From NCBI RefSeq assembly GCF_005405265.1, contig NZ_BJDS01000010.1, positions 49,387 through 113,386 of the forward strand: DNA of 64,000 bases, in the 5' to 3' direction. This DNA comes from Enterococcus songbeiensis. Its GTDB lineage: Bacteria; Bacillota; Bacilli; Lactobacillales; Enterococcaceae. Positions within the stretch are counted from its first letter, which is position 1, and every line of letters starts with the position of its first letter. The position numbers were made by a program, and so were the translations under genes. The notes below the pieces were generated by a model. That model searched no databases, was not told where the DNA came from, and saw only the letters and a list, made by a program, of their open reading frames with translations. Positions 29,243 through 39,352 of this stretch are shown here, in pieces.

Positions 29243-29790
29243 CTTTCCACCTCAAACTGATAGCTATATTGTTTTTACTATTGTACTAGCTTTTGCCTTT
29301 TTTTTCATCTTTATTGTCATGTTAAAAAAAAGGTAGTAAAATCGAGGGATTTCTGGCAAAAATAACCGCACATTATTTTTACAAATGGCTTGATCGCAAA
29401 ATTGCCAAGAATAGCAAGTCTGCCCGTCAATCTATCCAATAGAACGTAACTAAAGACCGCTAGTCTCACACCCTAGCGGTTCGTTGACTGTACTTTAAGC
29501 ACTTCTTATTGCTTGTCTAGTCCAGCATATTTCCCCTATTTCTGCAACTTGACAAGTGATGAGCCTCCCACCTTTCTCATCATGTAAAAATCTCTCAAAA
29601 TTTTTCCAATAGGATCTGCGTAGTTTCTTTCAGATTGTCGACTTGCCTGCTATCGTGGTTTTTTACGGGGATTTTTTCTTTTCCCGGCATTCGTGAAGAA
29701 ATTATGTAAATTTACAGAATAATTGGCATAAATCCCATAATCAGTGGTGAATTGTGTTAAAATTACACTAGGAAATTTTAGGAGGAACCC
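29243..29790. other. 548-bp intergenic region with several inverted repeats
   Basis: No convincing coding frame. Inverted repeats are AAAAATAA with TTATTTTT (29358-29380), an 8-bp hairpin ACCGCTAG with CTAGCGGT near 29448-29472, and GATGAG with CTCATC near 29560-29584 enclosing a C-rich segment (AAAGGTGGGAGG on the minus strand). CTTGTC and GACAAG near 29513-29558 could pair too. Together on the minus strand they look like a small structured RNA, or a long structured proB leader. I do not match it to tmRNA, RNase P, 6S, SRP RNA or a T-box. Confidence 0.4.
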
Positions 29791-30306
29791 ATGAAAAAAC
29801 GAGGCTTTGAAATACTTACCACCTATCAAGAGGCGGAGATCACTTTGCCTAAACGGGCAACGCATCACGCAGCGGGCTATGACTTTGAAGCTGCCGCAGA
29901 AACAGTGATTCCCAGCATTTGGAAATCAGGAGTTATGGATGCTGCTAAACTGTTGCTGGGGGATCGGGAAAATCTTCAGAAAAAAATCAAACCCGTGTTA
30001 GTACCCACAGGGATCAAAGCATATATGGGAGAAGACGAATTTTTGCAGCTTGCCAATCGTTCCAGCAATCCCTTGAAGCGTTTTTTGCTTTTAGCAAATG
30101 GCGTGGGAGTCATTGACAGCGATTATTATAATAATCCAGACAATGAAGGACACATCATGTTCCAATTTCTTAATTTTGGTTTGACGGATGTGACCATCAA
30201 AAAAGGGGAACGAATCGGGCAAGGAATCTTTCTACCTTTTCTAAAAGCAGACCAAGATGAAACGATGACGCAGCGCCAAGGCGGCTTTGGTTCATCCGAT
30301 AAATAA
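29791..30306 (+). CDS. dut: dUTP diphosphatase, trimeric type with insertion
   Basis: Hydrolyses dUTP to dUMP, keeping uracil out of DNA and feeding thymidylate synthesis. The five trimeric dUTPase motifs are recognisable: [43 protein letters not shown] and the C-terminal [10 protein letters not shown] that closes on substrate. The 171-aa chain has an extra segment of about 30 residues after motif 1 ([19 protein letters not shown] and onward). It probably forms a unit with radA, 23 nt downstream. Confidence 0.9.
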   Translation: MKKRGFEILTTYQEAEITLPKRATHHAAGYDFEAAAETVIPSIWKSGVMDAAKLLLGDRENLQKKIKPVLVPTGIKAYMGEDEFLQLANRSSNPLKRFLLLANGVGVIDSDYYNNPDNEGHIMFQFLNFGLTDVTIKKGERIGQGIFLPFLKADQDETMTQRQGGFGSSDK

Positions 30307-30329
30307 CTGAACAAAGCGGGAGGCTGAAA

Positions 30330-31700
30330 ATGGCAAAAAAAGCGAAAGTCCAGTTTGTTTGTCAAAATTGCGGCTATGTTTCCCCAAAATATTTAGGAAA
30401 ATGCCCCAATTGCGGCAGCTGGAATTCCATGGTGGAAGAAATCACTCAGGATACGACAGATCGCCGGGTACGGACAACGATCACCGGACAAAAAATGCAA
30501 CCCACCAAAATCGCAGATGTCGTACCGAAACGAGAACCACGGGTGGAAACAAAATTAGCGGAACTAAATCGCGTACTGGGAGGCGGTGTGGTTCCCGGCT
30601 CACTGATTTTGATTGGCGGTGATCCCGGTATCGGAAAATCAACGTTGCTGCTACAAGTATCACAGCAATTAGCAGAGATCGGCGGCAAGGTGCTTTACGT
30701 ATCGGGAGAAGAAAGCGCAGAACAAATCAAAATGCGGGCGCAACGGTTAGGTTCAATTGATACCGAATTTTATTTGTACGCAGAAACAGATATGCACGAC
30801 ATCAGTCGAGCTATTGAAAATATTCGTCCAGATTATGTCATCATTGACTCTATCCAAACCATGACCCAACCGGATATCACCAGTGTGGCGGGCAGTGTCA
30901 GTCAGGTACGGGAAACAACAGCAGAACTGCTGAAAATCGCCAAGACCAACGGCATCGCGATTTTTATTGTTGGTCATGTGACCAAAGAAGGGTCAATTGC
31001 TGGACCGCGAATGTTAGAGCATATGGTGGATACGGTTTTGTATTTTGAAGGAGAAAAGCACCACAGTTTCCGAATTTTGCGAGCGGTCAAAAACCGTTTT
31101 GGGTCCACTAATGAGATTGGTATTTTCGAAATGCAGGAAAATGGTCTGCGAGAAGTGGCAAATCCCTCCCAAGTCTTTCTGGAAGAACGATTGGAAGGGG
31201 CGACGGGATCAGCAATCGTGGTAGCAATGGAAGGCAGCCGCCCGATTCTGGTGGAGATTCAAGCGTTAGTCACGCCGACGATGTTCGGCAATGCCAAGCG
31301 CACCACCACCGGATTGGATTTTAATCGGGTCTCCCTGATTATGGCAGTATTGGAAAAACGTGCCGGTTTGCTGCTGCAAAATCAGGATGCGTATTTGAAA
31401 GCTGCCGGCGGAGTCAAACTGAATGAACCGGCGATTGATTTAGCCATTGCCGTCAGCATTGCCTCCAGTTACAAGGAAAAAGGGACCAGTCCCACCGAAT
31501 GCTTCATTGGTGAAATCGGTCTGACCGGTGAAATCCGCCGCGTGAATGCCATCGAACAGCGGGTCAAAGAAGTACAAAAACTAGGCTTTACCAAAGTGTA
31601 TTTACCGAAAAATAATCTGGTGGGCTGGCAGCCGCCAAAGGGAATCGAAGTTGTCGGAGTCACTACATTATCGGAGACCTTGAAGAAAGTTTTTCGTTGA
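30330..31700 (+). CDS. radA: DNA repair protein RadA
   Basis: A RecA-like helicase that drives branch migration in recombination and transformation. The 456-aa protein has the N-terminal C4 zinc finger ([19 protein letters not shown], residues 11-29), a RecA-like core with Walker [12 protein letters not shown] (about 95-105), the RadA-specific KNRFG motif, and a C-terminal Lon-protease-like domain. The ribosome binding site is GGGAGG. The dut-radA-yacL-gltX order is conserved in Lactobacillales. Confidence 0.96.
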   Translation: MAKKAKVQFVCQNCGYVSPKYLGKCPNCGSWNSMVEEITQDTTDRRVRTTITGQKMQPTKIADVVPKREPRVETKLAELNRVLGGGVVPGSLILIGGDPGIGKSTLLLQVSQQLAEIGGKVLYVSGEESAEQIKMRAQRLGSIDTEFYLYAETDMHDISRAIENIRPDYVIIDSIQTMTQPDITSVAGSVSQVRETTAELLKIAKTNGIAIFIVGHVTKEGSIAGPRMLEHMVDTVLYFEGEKHHSFRILRAVKNRFGSTNEIGIFEMQENGLREVANPSQVFLEERLEGATGSAIVVAMEGSRPILVEIQALVTPTMFGNAKRTTTGLDFNRVSLIMAVLEKRAGLLLQNQDAYLKAAGGVKLNEPAIDLAIAVSIASSYKEKGTSPTECFIGEIGLTGEIRRVNAIEQRVKEVQKLGFTKVYLPKNNLVGWQPPKGIEVVGVTTLSETLKKVFR

Positions 31701-31758
31701 TAAAAAAGAAAAGGAAGACGATTTTACGTGTTCCTTTTCAAAAATAGGAGGAATGACC

Positions 31759-32880
31759 ATGCAGAAACGCGTCATTGTAATTTTAATGGTCGTTGCCGGA
31801 GCAAGCTTAGGAATCTCTTTGTTTCCCTTGGCTTGGCAGGCAATCGATCAGGCAAGTAATCAATGGCTGAACAATCCATTTACCAACAGTTTGTTAGGCG
31901 CACTTATTTTCTTTTTATTTTCTTTAGTGTTGGCAAAATATGTTTCAGCCGGAATCAAAAAAATCGAGGAAAAGTTAAGCGAGCTGAGTTTGACTTATTT
32001 ACTTTTCGGAGCGGCCGGAGCAATCATCGGTCTGACGATCAGTGTAATCATCTCCATGGCGCTTTATAATATTCAAATTCCCTTTATCAACAGTGTAGTA
32101 CCGATTATCCTGATGATATTGTTCGGCTATTTGGGTTTTCGAATCGGAACGACCCGCATTGATGAATGGAAGAAAATTTTTGCTCCGCGCAACAAAAAAA
32201 GCGAAGGCAGCGAACAAGTACTGGAACGTAAAGCGGAAGATTCTTTTCGACGGTATAAGATTTTAGACACCAGCGTCATCATCGACGGGCGTATCTACGA
32301 CATCGCCAAAACCGGCTTTTTAGAAGGAACGATCTTGATCCCCAATTTTGTTTTGTACGAACTGCAATATATTGCAGATTCTGGTGACAGCTTGAAACGG
32401 GTTCGCGGGCGCCGAGGGCTGGATATTTTAAATGCGTTGCAAAAAGAAGATGGGATTTCCGTTGAAATGTACGATGGAGATTTTGAAGAAATCAATGAAG
32501 TTGACAGTAAGCTGATCAAGCTGGCAAAATTATTGGATGGGGTGGTCGTCACAAACGACTACAACTTAAATAAAGTTTCTGAGTTTCAAAATGTGCCGGT
32601 CCTGAACATCAATGAATTGGCTAATGCAGTCAAACCAGTGGTTATTCCTGGGGAAGCAATGGAAGTTCTGGTAGTCAAAGCCGGAACAGAGCGCCAACAA
32701 GGCGTCGCTTATCTGGATGACGGCACGATGGTCGTGGTGGAAGACGGACAGCACTATATGAATGAACGAATCAAAGTAATCGTCACCAGCGCCTTGCAAA
32801 CGGCTGCTGGTCGCATGATTTTTGCAAAACCGGCCCATTCTGGTCGGGGAATTGATAATAAAAAAGAGGCAAACGGCTGA
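31759..32880 (+). CDS. PIN/TRAM-domain membrane protein (YacL-like)
   Basis: A 373-aa protein with four N-terminal membrane helices (within about 1-130), a PIN nuclease-like domain starting ILDTSVIIDGRIYD with conserved acidic residues and later GVVVTNDYNLN, and a C-terminal TRAM domain (about 290-350) expected to bind RNA. The family lies upstream of gltX across Firmicutes; its cellular role is not settled. The start ATG at 31759 has AGGAGG 7 nt upstream; the ATG 6 nt earlier is too close to that site. Confidence 0.9.
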   Translation: MQKRVIVILMVVAGASLGISLFPLAWQAIDQASNQWLNNPFTNSLLGALIFFLFSLVLAKYVSAGIKKIEEKLSELSLTYLLFGAAGAIIGLTISVIISMALYNIQIPFINSVVPIILMILFGYLGFRIGTTRIDEWKKIFAPRNKKSEGSEQVLERKAEDSFRRYKILDTSVIIDGRIYDIAKTGFLEGTILIPNFVLYELQYIADSGDSLKRVRGRRGLDILNALQKEDGISVEMYDGDFEEINEVDSKLIKLAKLLDGVVVTNDYNLNKVSEFQNVPVLNINELANAVKPVVIPGEAMEVLVVKAGTERQQGVAYLDDGTMVVVEDGQHYMNERIKVIVTSALQTAAGRMIFAKPAHSGRGIDNKKEANG

Positions 32881-33102
32881 TCCAGTCGTTTTGCCGGTTG
32901 TTCTAGTTTTGCTGGTCGGTTGGCTTTACTAATTGGCTTATTGATTGTACAATTCTAGCTGAAGATTGTATTTTCTGACGGTTAAAAAATCGCCTGAAAT
33001 GCGGATTGCTGTACAATAGATTCTGAGCAGTCAGTTTGACTGACTGTTATTGGAAATTAGTGTCGGCAGTCTCAAAAAGACATCAAAGGAAGAGGAAAAA
33101 AG

Positions 33103-34560
33103 ATGACAAAAGTACGTGTACGTTATGCACCAAGCCCCACCGGACATCTACACATTGGAAATGCGCGAACCGCTCTATTCAATTATTTATTTGCCCGTCA
33201 TAATGATGGAGAGTTTATCATCCGCATCGAGGATACGGATTTAAAACGCAATATTGCGGATGGCGAAAAGAGCCAATTAGAGAATTTGACTTGGTTAGGG
33301 ATGGATTGGGATGAATCCCCTCAAAATCCTGGGAAATACGGACCTTACCGTCAATCGGAACGTAAAGACATCTATCAACCATTGATCGATCAACTCTTAG
33401 CAAGCAATCGGGCATACAAATGCTACTGTACCGAAGAAGAATTAGAAGCCGAACGGGAAACCCAACGAGCACATGGGGAGATGCCTCATTATGGCGGAAA
33501 ATGTGCCTTCTTGACACCAGAAGAACAAGCGGAAAAAGAAGCGCAAGGACTAGAAGCAGTGATTCGTTTCCGAGTGCCTAAAAATACGGAATACAAATTC
33601 CACGATATGGTCAAAGGAGAAATCGTTTTTGAATCCGACAATGTCGGCGGCGATTTTGTTATCCAAAAGCGTGACGGAATGCCAACCTATAATTTTGCCG
33701 TAGCTGTGGACGACCATTTGATGAAAATCACGCATGTTTTGCGAGGAGACGACCATATCGCCAACACGCCAAAACAATTGATGATCTATGAAGCCTTTGG
33801 TTGGACACCGCCTGAATTTGGGCATATGACTTTAATCATCAACAGTGAAACCGGGAAAAAATTAAGCAAACGGGATGAATCAATTCTGCAATTTATTGAA
33901 CAATACCGGGAACTTGGCTATTTGCCAGAAGCAATGTTCAACTTCATCGCATTGTTGGGCTGGTCTCCAGTCGGCGAAGAAGAAATCTTCACCCAAAAAG
34001 AATTGGTGGAAATGTTTGATCCAAATCGGTTAAGCAAATCACCAGCAGCATTTGATGCGAAGAAATTGGAATGGGTCAACAACCATTACATCAAAGCGAT
34101 GGATCTGGATGCATTGACGGAAATGTGCCTGCCTTATTTAGCAGCAGAAGGACGAGTAGAAGCAAATCCGACTTCTGAAAAACGAGAATGGGTGAAAAAA
34201 CTTGTTTCACTGTACCAACCACAAATGAGTTATGCAGCAGAAATCGTTGAAGTTTCCGACCTGTTCTTCAATGAACATCCAGTATTGGACGAGGAAGCGA
34301 AGGAAGTTTTAGCCGGTGAAACCGTGCCGACTGTTCTAGACGCATTTAAAGAAAAATTGGAAAAAATGACGGTCGTGGATGCAGCAACCGTGAAAGCAGC
34401 CATCAAGGAAGTTCAAAAAGAAACCGGGATCAAAGGAAAAAATCTCTTTATGCCGATTCGTGTGGCGGTTTCCGGACAAATGCACGGACCAGAATTGCCA
34501 ACAACGATTGAATTACTAGGAAAAGAAAAAGCGTTGGATCATTTGAATAAAGCATTATAA
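33103..34560 (+). CDS. gltX: Glutamyl-tRNA synthetase
   Basis: Charges tRNA-Glu, and in organisms without GlnRS also tRNA-Gln for later amidation. The 485-aa class I synthetase has the HIGH motif as HIGN in [17 protein letters not shown] and the KMSKS motif as KLSKRD (about 248-253). The C-terminal anticodon-binding domain is complete. The 222-bp gap before it has TACAAT boxes without good -35 partners, so I do not name its promoter. The cysteine T-box follows, as in the gltX-cysE-cysS arrangement of Bacillus. Confidence 0.97.
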   Translation: MTKVRVRYAPSPTGHLHIGNARTALFNYLFARHNDGEFIIRIEDTDLKRNIADGEKSQLENLTWLGMDWDESPQNPGKYGPYRQSERKDIYQPLIDQLLASNRAYKCYCTEEELEAERETQRAHGEMPHYGGKCAFLTPEEQAEKEAQGLEAVIRFRVPKNTEYKFHDMVKGEIVFESDNVGGDFVIQKRDGMPTYNFAVAVDDHLMKITHVLRGDDHIANTPKQLMIYEAFGWTPPEFGHMTLIINSETGKKLSKRDESILQFIEQYRELGYLPEAMFNFIALLGWSPVGEEEIFTQKELVEMFDPNRLSKSPAAFDAKKLEWVNNHYIKAMDLDALTEMCLPYLAAEGRVEANPTSEKREWVKKLVSLYQPQMSYAAEIVEVSDLFFNEHPVLDEEAKEVLAGETVPTVLDAFKEKLEKMTVVDAATVKAAIKEVQKETGIKGKNLFMPIRVAVSGQMHGPELPTTIELLGKEKALDHLNKAL

Positions 34561-34569
34561 CAAACACGA

Positions 34570-34797
34570 GGAACAAACGAAGTACCAAAAAAACTGATTT
34601 CAGAGAGATTGCGGTTGCTGGAAGTGATCATCAGGTTTTGGGAAATGCATCTGGGAGTGGAGTCGGCGGAAGTTGGCTACGGGTCATGAACGTTACTCAT
34701 TTTAAGCTAGCTGTCTTGGCTAGAAACAAAAGTGGAACCACGCATACAGGCGTCTTTTGAATAAGGAGACTTATTTGAAGGGCGCTTGTTTTATTTT
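34570..34797 (+). promoter_or_regulatory. T-box riboswitch, cysteine type
   Basis: The gap between gltX and cysE carries a T-box leader. The diagnostic sequence is AAAGTGGAACCACGC, with the TGGAACC core at 34733-34739 that pairs with uncharged tRNA ends. It is followed by a terminator (34750-34797). Candidate TGC (Cys) specifier triplets occur in the stem I region, for example in GAAATGCATC near 34648. Position and the downstream cysE-cysS pair support cysteine as the signal. Confidence 0.85.
34750..34797 (+). terminator. T-box terminator
   Basis: A 16-bp stem, GCGTCTTTTGAATAAG with CTTATTTGAAGGGCGC (several G-T pairs), GAGA tetraloop, then TTGTTTTATTTT. It competes with the T-box antiterminator. 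Confidence 0.85.
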
Positions 34798-34906
34798 ATA
34801 CGAAAGTAGCTGTGCGCTTTTTTAATACATAGGCTGATTGTATCGGTAGAAGTTTTTCGAAACAGCAAGGAGTCAGAAAAAATCGTTTAAAGGAAGGAGA
34901 GAGCTT

Positions 34907-35437
34907 ATGGGGTGGATGAACCGTGCGATTGCATCGGCGAAGCGCAATGATCCGGCGGCGCGGTCAACGCTGGAAATCCTGTTGACTTATCCCGGTGTTC
35001 ACGCGCTATTTTGGCATCGTTGGTCGCATTTTTTGTATCGCCATCACTGGTTTTTGTTGGCAAAGCTCAATGCACAATTCTGGCGTTTCTTAACGGGAAT
35101 CGAGATTCATCCCGGGGCGCAGATTGGTCAAGGTGTTTTTATTGATCACGGCATGGGAGTGGTGATTGGTGAAACGGCGGTGGTAGAAGACGATGTGGTT
35201 TTATTTCATGGTGTGACCTTAGGAGGAACCGGCAAGCATACCGGCAAACGCCATCCCACTGTGAAAAAAGGAGCGATGCTCTCTACCAATGTGCAGATAT
35301 TAGGTCCGGTAACCATCGGAGAATACGCTAAAATCGGGGCAAGCGCGGTTGTTTTGGAGGACATTCCGGCTGGGGCGACCGCCGTGGGTATTCCGGCAAA
35401 AGTAGTCAGAATCAATGGAAAGAAGGTTTCAAAATGA
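34907..35437 (+). CDS. cysE: Serine O-acetyltransferase
   Basis: Makes O-acetylserine from serine and acetyl-CoA, the first step to cysteine. The 176-aa protein is the short Gram-positive form: an N-terminal helical part and a left-handed beta-helix with hexapeptide repeats ([20 protein letters not shown]), plus [10 protein letters not shown] and the active-site area [15 protein letters not shown]. It overlaps cysS by ATGA. Control is through the T-box at 34570. Confidence 0.96.
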   Translation: MGWMNRAIASAKRNDPAARSTLEILLTYPGVHALFWHRWSHFLYRHHWFLLAKLNAQFWRFLTGIEIHPGAQIGQGVFIDHGMGVVIGETAVVEDDVVLFHGVTLGGTGKHTGKRHPTVKKGAMLSTNVQILGPVTIGEYAKIGASAVVLEDIPAGATAVGIPAKVVRINGKKVSK

Positions 35438-36843
35438 TTAAAGTGTACAATACCTTATCAAGAGAAAAAGAAGAATTTCAACCAATCGAAGCCAATAAGG
35501 TGCGCATGTATGTCTGCGGACCAACTGTTTATAATTATATCCATATCGGCAATGCCCGCAGTTCTATCGCCTTTGATACCATCCGCCGGTATTTTGAATA
35601 TCGGGGCTATCAGGTGGATTATGTATCGAATTTTACTGATGTGGATGACAAAATCATTCGCGCTGCTAAGGAATTGGGGATCACAGCGCCGGAAGTTGCT
35701 GATCGCTTTATTCAAGCTTTTGAAGAAGACACCCACGCCTTGAACGTCAAGCCCGCAACGTTGCATCCGCGAGTGATGGATCATATGAAAGAAATCGTTG
35801 CCTTTATTCAAGCGCTGATCGAAAAAGACTATGCCTATGTAGCTGAAGGGGATGTGTATTACCGCACCCGGAAATTTGCAGATTACGGAAAATTAAGTGA
35901 CCAATCCATCGATGAATTGGAAGTTGGTGCCAGTCAACGAACCGGGGAAGAACAAGCCATCAAAGAAGATCCATTAGATTTTGCTTTATGGAAAGCTGCC
36001 AAACCGGGAGAAATTTCGTGGGCGGCACCTTGGGGGGAAGGTCGTCCCGGCTGGCACATCGAATGCTCCGTGATGGCTACCCAACATCTGGGGGAAACGA
36101 TTGACATTCACGGTGGAGGACAGGATTTGGAATTTCCTCATCATGAAAACGAAATTGCTCAAAGTGAAGCCAAAACTGGCAAAAAATTTGCTAATTATTG
36201 GATGCACAACGGCTACGTTACGATTGGTGAAAACGATGAAAAAATGAGCAAATCTCTAGGGAATTTTGTCACCGTCCATGAACTGATCCAAACCGTCGAT
36301 CCACAAGTGCTGCGCTTTTTCATGGCGACGACCCAATATCGCCGTCCGATTCGTTATAGCGAAACCACATTGAAGGAAGCTGCCACCAATCTGCAACGGT
36401 TGCGAATCACTGTAGAAAATGCGGCCTTTCGTCAACAAAGTGCAGACAGCTCTCGACCAGAAGATGAACAAAAACTGGCGGAATTGGCAGAATTGGAACA
36501 ACGCTTCACGACGGAGATGGACGATGATTTCAATGCGGCAAACGGAATCACTGTGGTTTATGAATTGGCAAAATGGTTGAATACCTATAGTGAAGGGGCT
36601 GTGTCGGAAAAAATCCTGAACGCTGCTTTGGAAAAATTAAATGCATGGTTGGCAGTTTTTGGAATTTATTTTACTGCGGATGAGTTGTTGGATAGTGAAG
36701 TGGAAGCCTTGATCGCTGAACGCAATCAAGCCCGCAAAGACCGAAATTTCCAACGCAGCGATGAAATCCGCGACCAGTTTAAAGAACAGGGGATTGTGTT
36801 GGAAGATACCCCACAAGGCACCCGATGGAGACGAGAGAAATGA
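35434..36843 (+). CDS. cysS: Cysteinyl-tRNA synthetase
   Basis: Class I synthetase for tRNA-Cys, 469 aa. Visible motifs are the zinc-site cysteine in [19 protein letters not shown] with the HIGH variant [13 protein letters not shown], the zinc ligands in [14 protein letters not shown], and KMSKSLGN (about 270-277). The end overlaps the Mini-III gene by ATGA. Second gene of the T-box operon. Confidence 0.97.
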   Translation: MIKVYNTLSREKEEFQPIEANKVRMYVCGPTVYNYIHIGNARSSIAFDTIRRYFEYRGYQVDYVSNFTDVDDKIIRAAKELGITAPEVADRFIQAFEEDTHALNVKPATLHPRVMDHMKEIVAFIQALIEKDYAYVAEGDVYYRTRKFADYGKLSDQSIDELEVGASQRTGEEQAIKEDPLDFALWKAAKPGEISWAAPWGEGRPGWHIECSVMATQHLGETIDIHGGGQDLEFPHHENEIAQSEAKTGKKFANYWMHNGYVTIGENDEKMSKSLGNFVTVHELIQTVDPQVLRFFMATTQYRRPIRYSETTLKEAATNLQRLRITVENAAFRQQSADSSRPEDEQKLAELAELEQRFTTEMDDDFNAANGITVVYELAKWLNTYSEGAVSEKILNAALEKLNAWLAVFGIYFTADELLDSEVEALIAERNQARKDRNFQRSDEIRDQFKEQGIVLEDTPQGTRWRREK

Positions 36844-37244
36844 AAGATTACAAACAATTGAACGGGTTGGCGCTGGCGTATGTCGGAGATGCAATTTATG
36901 AAGTCTATATTCGGGATTATTTGATCGATCAAGGACAAACAAGACCGAATCAACTGCATAAACTGGCGACCCATTATGTTTCGGCAAAGGCACAGGCGGC
37001 ACTGATTCATGCCATGCAGGAGGAAAACATTCTGACGGAAGAAGAGGAACTTTTTTATCGTCGGGGCCGCAACAGCAAAAGCTACACCAGTGCAAAAAAT
37101 GCGGACATCACCACGTACCGCATTTCCACCGGTTTTGAGGCATTGATGGGCTATCTGCATTTATCAAAACAAACTGTGCGCCTAGAAGAATTGATTGACT
37201 GGTGCATCAAGAAAGTGAGGGATATGGATGAAAAAGCAAAATAA
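36840..37244 (+). CDS. mrnC: Mini-ribonuclease III
   Basis: A double-strand-specific RNase that matures 23S rRNA ends; it is an RNase III domain without the dsRNA-binding domain. The 134-aa chain has the catalytic region [19 protein letters not shown] and later [25 protein letters not shown] 36840 overlaps the cysS stop (ATGA); a start 15 nt earlier is possible. It overlaps the next gene by 17 nt. Confidence 0.93.
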   Translation: MKDYKQLNGLALAYVGDAIYEVYIRDYLIDQGQTRPNQLHKLATHYVSAKAQAALIHAMQEENILTEEEELFYRRGRNSKSYTSAKNADITTYRISTGFEALMGYLHLSKQTVRLEELIDWCIKKVRDMDEKAK

Positions 37245-38073
37245 ATTTGAAAAAAAACGCCCTAATCAAAACAAACCGTTGAAGCATCGCGGGCTGCAAC
37301 ATGCTGAAAAGTCCACAAAAGAAGAGACCACCGAGCTTTCCGAAAATTTTGTTTTTGGTTTCCATGCGGTGACGGAAGCGCTGAAACAACAGCGGGGGAA
37401 TAAATTGTTTCTTCTAGAAGATGGCAGGGGAGAAAAATTTGAACAATTAAAAGAACTGGCACGGGAACTTTCTGTACCGGTCAAATGGGTGCCAAAGCAA
37501 AAACTTGAAACGATGAGTGATCGTGGTGTGCATCAAGGCATGGTTTTAGCCATCACCCCGTATGAATACCTTTCATTGGATGAATTGTTGGCAAAAACAA
37601 ACACGGAGGATCATGCCCCTTTTTATTTGATTTTGGATAATTTGGAAGACCCCCATAATTTTGGTTCGATTTTACGGACTGCAGATGCCAGTGGTGTGGA
37701 TGGTGTCATTATTCCAAAACATCGAGCAGTGGGCATCACCCCCATCGTGGTCAAAACCTCAACAGGTGCAGTAGAGCATGTACCGGTTGCACGGGTAACC
37801 AATCTTGCTCAAAGTATCAAGCAATTAAAGGAAGCCGGATTTTGGATTTTTGGCACCGGTATGTCCGGCACGAATTACCAACAATGGCAGGCAAAAGGCT
37901 CGATTGCATTGATTATCGGTAATGAAGGCAAAGGCATGAGTGCCGGTCTGCAAAAAGAAGTCGATGAATTGCTGACGATCCCGATGGTGGGACATGTCCA
38001 AAGTTTGAACGCCAGTGTGGCGGCGGGGCTTTTGATGTATGAGGCCTTTCGTCAAAGAAGTGTGACCGAATGA
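37228..38073 (+). CDS. rlmB: 23S rRNA (guanosine-2'-O-)-methyltransferase, TrmH/RlmB family
   Basis: A SPOUT methyltransferase, 281 aa. An N-terminal basic extension ([15 protein letters not shown]) precedes the substrate-binding domain ([12 protein letters not shown]) and the knotted SAM-binding domain with [31 protein letters not shown] and [15 protein letters not shown]. It matches YacO of Bacillus at the same place in the cysS-mrnC-yacO-yacP-sigH order. The exact guanosine target is inferred from the family. Confidence 0.93.
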   Translation: MKKQNKFEKKRPNQNKPLKHRGLQHAEKSTKEETTELSENFVFGFHAVTEALKQQRGNKLFLLEDGRGEKFEQLKELARELSVPVKWVPKQKLETMSDRGVHQGMVLAITPYEYLSLDELLAKTNTEDHAPFYLILDNLEDPHNFGSILRTADASGVDGVIIPKHRAVGITPIVVKTSTGAVEHVPVARVTNLAQSIKQLKEAGFWIFGTGMSGTNYQQWQAKGSIALIIGNEGKGMSAGLQKEVDELLTIPMVGHVQSLNASVAAGLLMYEAFRQRSVTE

Positions 38074-38612
38074 AGAAACAGCTATTACTTGTTGACGGCT
38101 ACAATATGATTGGAGCCTGGCCGGAATTGATTGTTTTGAAGAAGCAGGAAAAACTGGAAGATGCTCGAGAAAAGCTGTTGGAGATGCTTTCTAATTTCTC
38201 AAAATACGAAGGCTTGGAAATCATCGTGGTTTTTGATGCTCAATTTGTGCCGGGAATCACGCAACGCTTTACCAAGTATCAGCTGCAAGTCGTTTTTACA
38301 GAAGAAGGCGAAACAGCGGACAGCTATATTGAACGAGTTGCAGGGGAGTTAAATACGCCATTGACTCAAGTGACGGTAGCTACCAGTGACTTGGCAGAAC
38401 AGTGGGTGGTTTTCTCTCAAGGGGCGTTGCGCACGTCTGCCAGAGAATTGTACAAAGCTATCCAAAAGACCCAAGAAGCGATTCTGCGTCATCGAGAAGA
38501 CATCAAGTTCAGTAATTTTCGCCGCAATTCCCCGTGGACAGCAGATCAATTGACGGAATTGGAAGGGAAGTTAAAGGAACTCACCACAGATAAAAAGCAA
38601 CCAAAAAAATGA
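38070..38612 (+). CDS. NYN-domain ribonuclease, YacP/Rae1 family
   Basis: A 180-aa PIN-like (NYN) nuclease. The start LLVDGYNMIGAWP is the family signature; acidic residues continue at VVFDAQF and GETADSYIERVAGE, and TVATSDLAEQ follows. The Bacillus homologue Rae1 cuts mRNA on translating ribosomes. It overlaps rlmB by ATGA and is the last gene before the sigH-like gene. Confidence 0.92.
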   Translation: MKKQLLLVDGYNMIGAWPELIVLKKQEKLEDAREKLLEMLSNFSKYEGLEIIVVFDAQFVPGITQRFTKYQLQVVFTEEGETADSYIERVAGELNTPLTQVTVATSDLAEQWVVFSQGALRTSARELYKAIQKTQEAILRHREDIKFSNFRRNSPWTADQLTELEGKLKELTTDKKQPKK

Positions 38613-38639
38613 AAAAATAAAAATTTTCCCTTTGCTATG

Positions 38640-38675
38640 CTCCTCTTGTAGAACTGACAAGGAGGAGTTTTTTTT
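38640..38675 (+). promoter_or_regulatory. Terminator-shaped hairpin holding the sigH ribosome binding site
   Basis: CTCCTCTTGT (38640-38649) pairs with ACAAGGAGGAG (38657-38667): ten base pairs, one bulged G, a 7-nt loop. The right arm is the Shine-Dalgarno of the next gene, and eight T (38668-38675) stand directly before its ATG. The element could end transcripts coming from yacP, hide the ribosome binding site in longer transcripts, or both. Confidence 0.75.
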
Positions 38676-39239
38676 ATGTTGTGGCAAGAAGCAAAAGCGG
38701 GCAATGAAGCGGCTTTTTTAGAGTTATTCCATCAATATCGCCCAGTAATCTATCGGGTTCAGGGGATTTATTCTTTGCAGGATTTTGATCAGGAGGATTG
38801 GCTGCAAGTGGGGCGTATCGTGTTACAGGAAAGTATCGAGAAATTTCAAGAACTTCGAGGAGCGACATTCGGCGTTTTTTTTCGCCGGAATTTTGAAAAT
38901 CGGATCAAAAGCTATTTGCGTTACCAACACGCTTTAAAACGGCGAAGCAATCTCAATGCGGTTTCTCTTGAGGAAAAAATCGCCTATGATGGACCAGACT
39001 TTTTGAATGACGGCATGAATGTTGCCGATAATCTAAATATAAAATTGATGGTGGAAGAGGCAATGGATCAGGAATTTGTCTTATTTTCCCAATTGGAACG
39101 AGAGGTGCTAACGGCCTATTTTCAAGGGAAAGATTTCAATGAAATTGCCGCAGAAAACGAGTTGTCTTTGAATAAAGTGCGGTGTGCCTATGACCGTTCG
39201 AAAGCCAAACTGCTTAAATATATTCACGAATGGAACTAG
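38676..39239 (+). CDS. sigH: SigH/ComX-type alternative sigma factor
   Basis: A 187-aa sigma-70-like protein. Region 2 spans about residues 8-85 (FLELFHQYRPVIYRV; DFDQEDWLQVGRIVLQESIEKF), and region 4 is near the C-terminus (LEREVLTAYFQGKDFNEIAAENELSLNKVRCAYDRSKAKLLKY). It occupies the place of sigH after cysS-mrnC-rlmB-yacP in Bacillus. Homologues drive sporulation and competence in Bacillus and competence in streptococci (ComX); in enterococci the role is unproven. Its ribosome binding site lies inside a hairpin (38640). The rpmG-secE-nusG genes that usually follow are not here. Confidence 0.88.
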   Translation: MLWQEAKAGNEAAFLELFHQYRPVIYRVQGIYSLQDFDQEDWLQVGRIVLQESIEKFQELRGATFGVFFRRNFENRIKSYLRYQHALKRRSNLNAVSLEEKIAYDGPDFLNDGMNVADNLNIKLMVEEAMDQEFVLFSQLEREVLTAYFQGKDFNEIAAENELSLNKVRCAYDRSKAKLLKYIHEWN

Positions 39240-39304
39240 AAAGCGTTTTTAATCCTCATGTTATTTCAAAAAGCTATTGAATTGTGATTTATCTTATGTT
39301 ACAC

Positions 39305-39333
39305 TTGAAATTTTCTGTTAATTGTGTTATAAT
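39305..39333 (+). promoter_or_regulatory. Strong promoter of veg
   Basis: TTGAAA (39305-39310), 17-nt spacer and consensus TATAAT (39328-39333), 19 nt before the start codon. The veg promoter is known to be strong in Bacillus. Confidence 0.85.
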
Positions 39334-39352
39334 TACTTTCGAGGTGAATGCG

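Noticed and set aside
29358..29380. Inverted repeat AAAAATAA/TTATTTTT as a transcription terminator
   Set aside because: The stem is only A-T pairs, short, and not placed at the end of a gene.
29243..29500. Proline T-box upstream of proB, as in Bacillus
   Set aside because: No TGGNACC T-box core or specifier structure is present on the minus strand.
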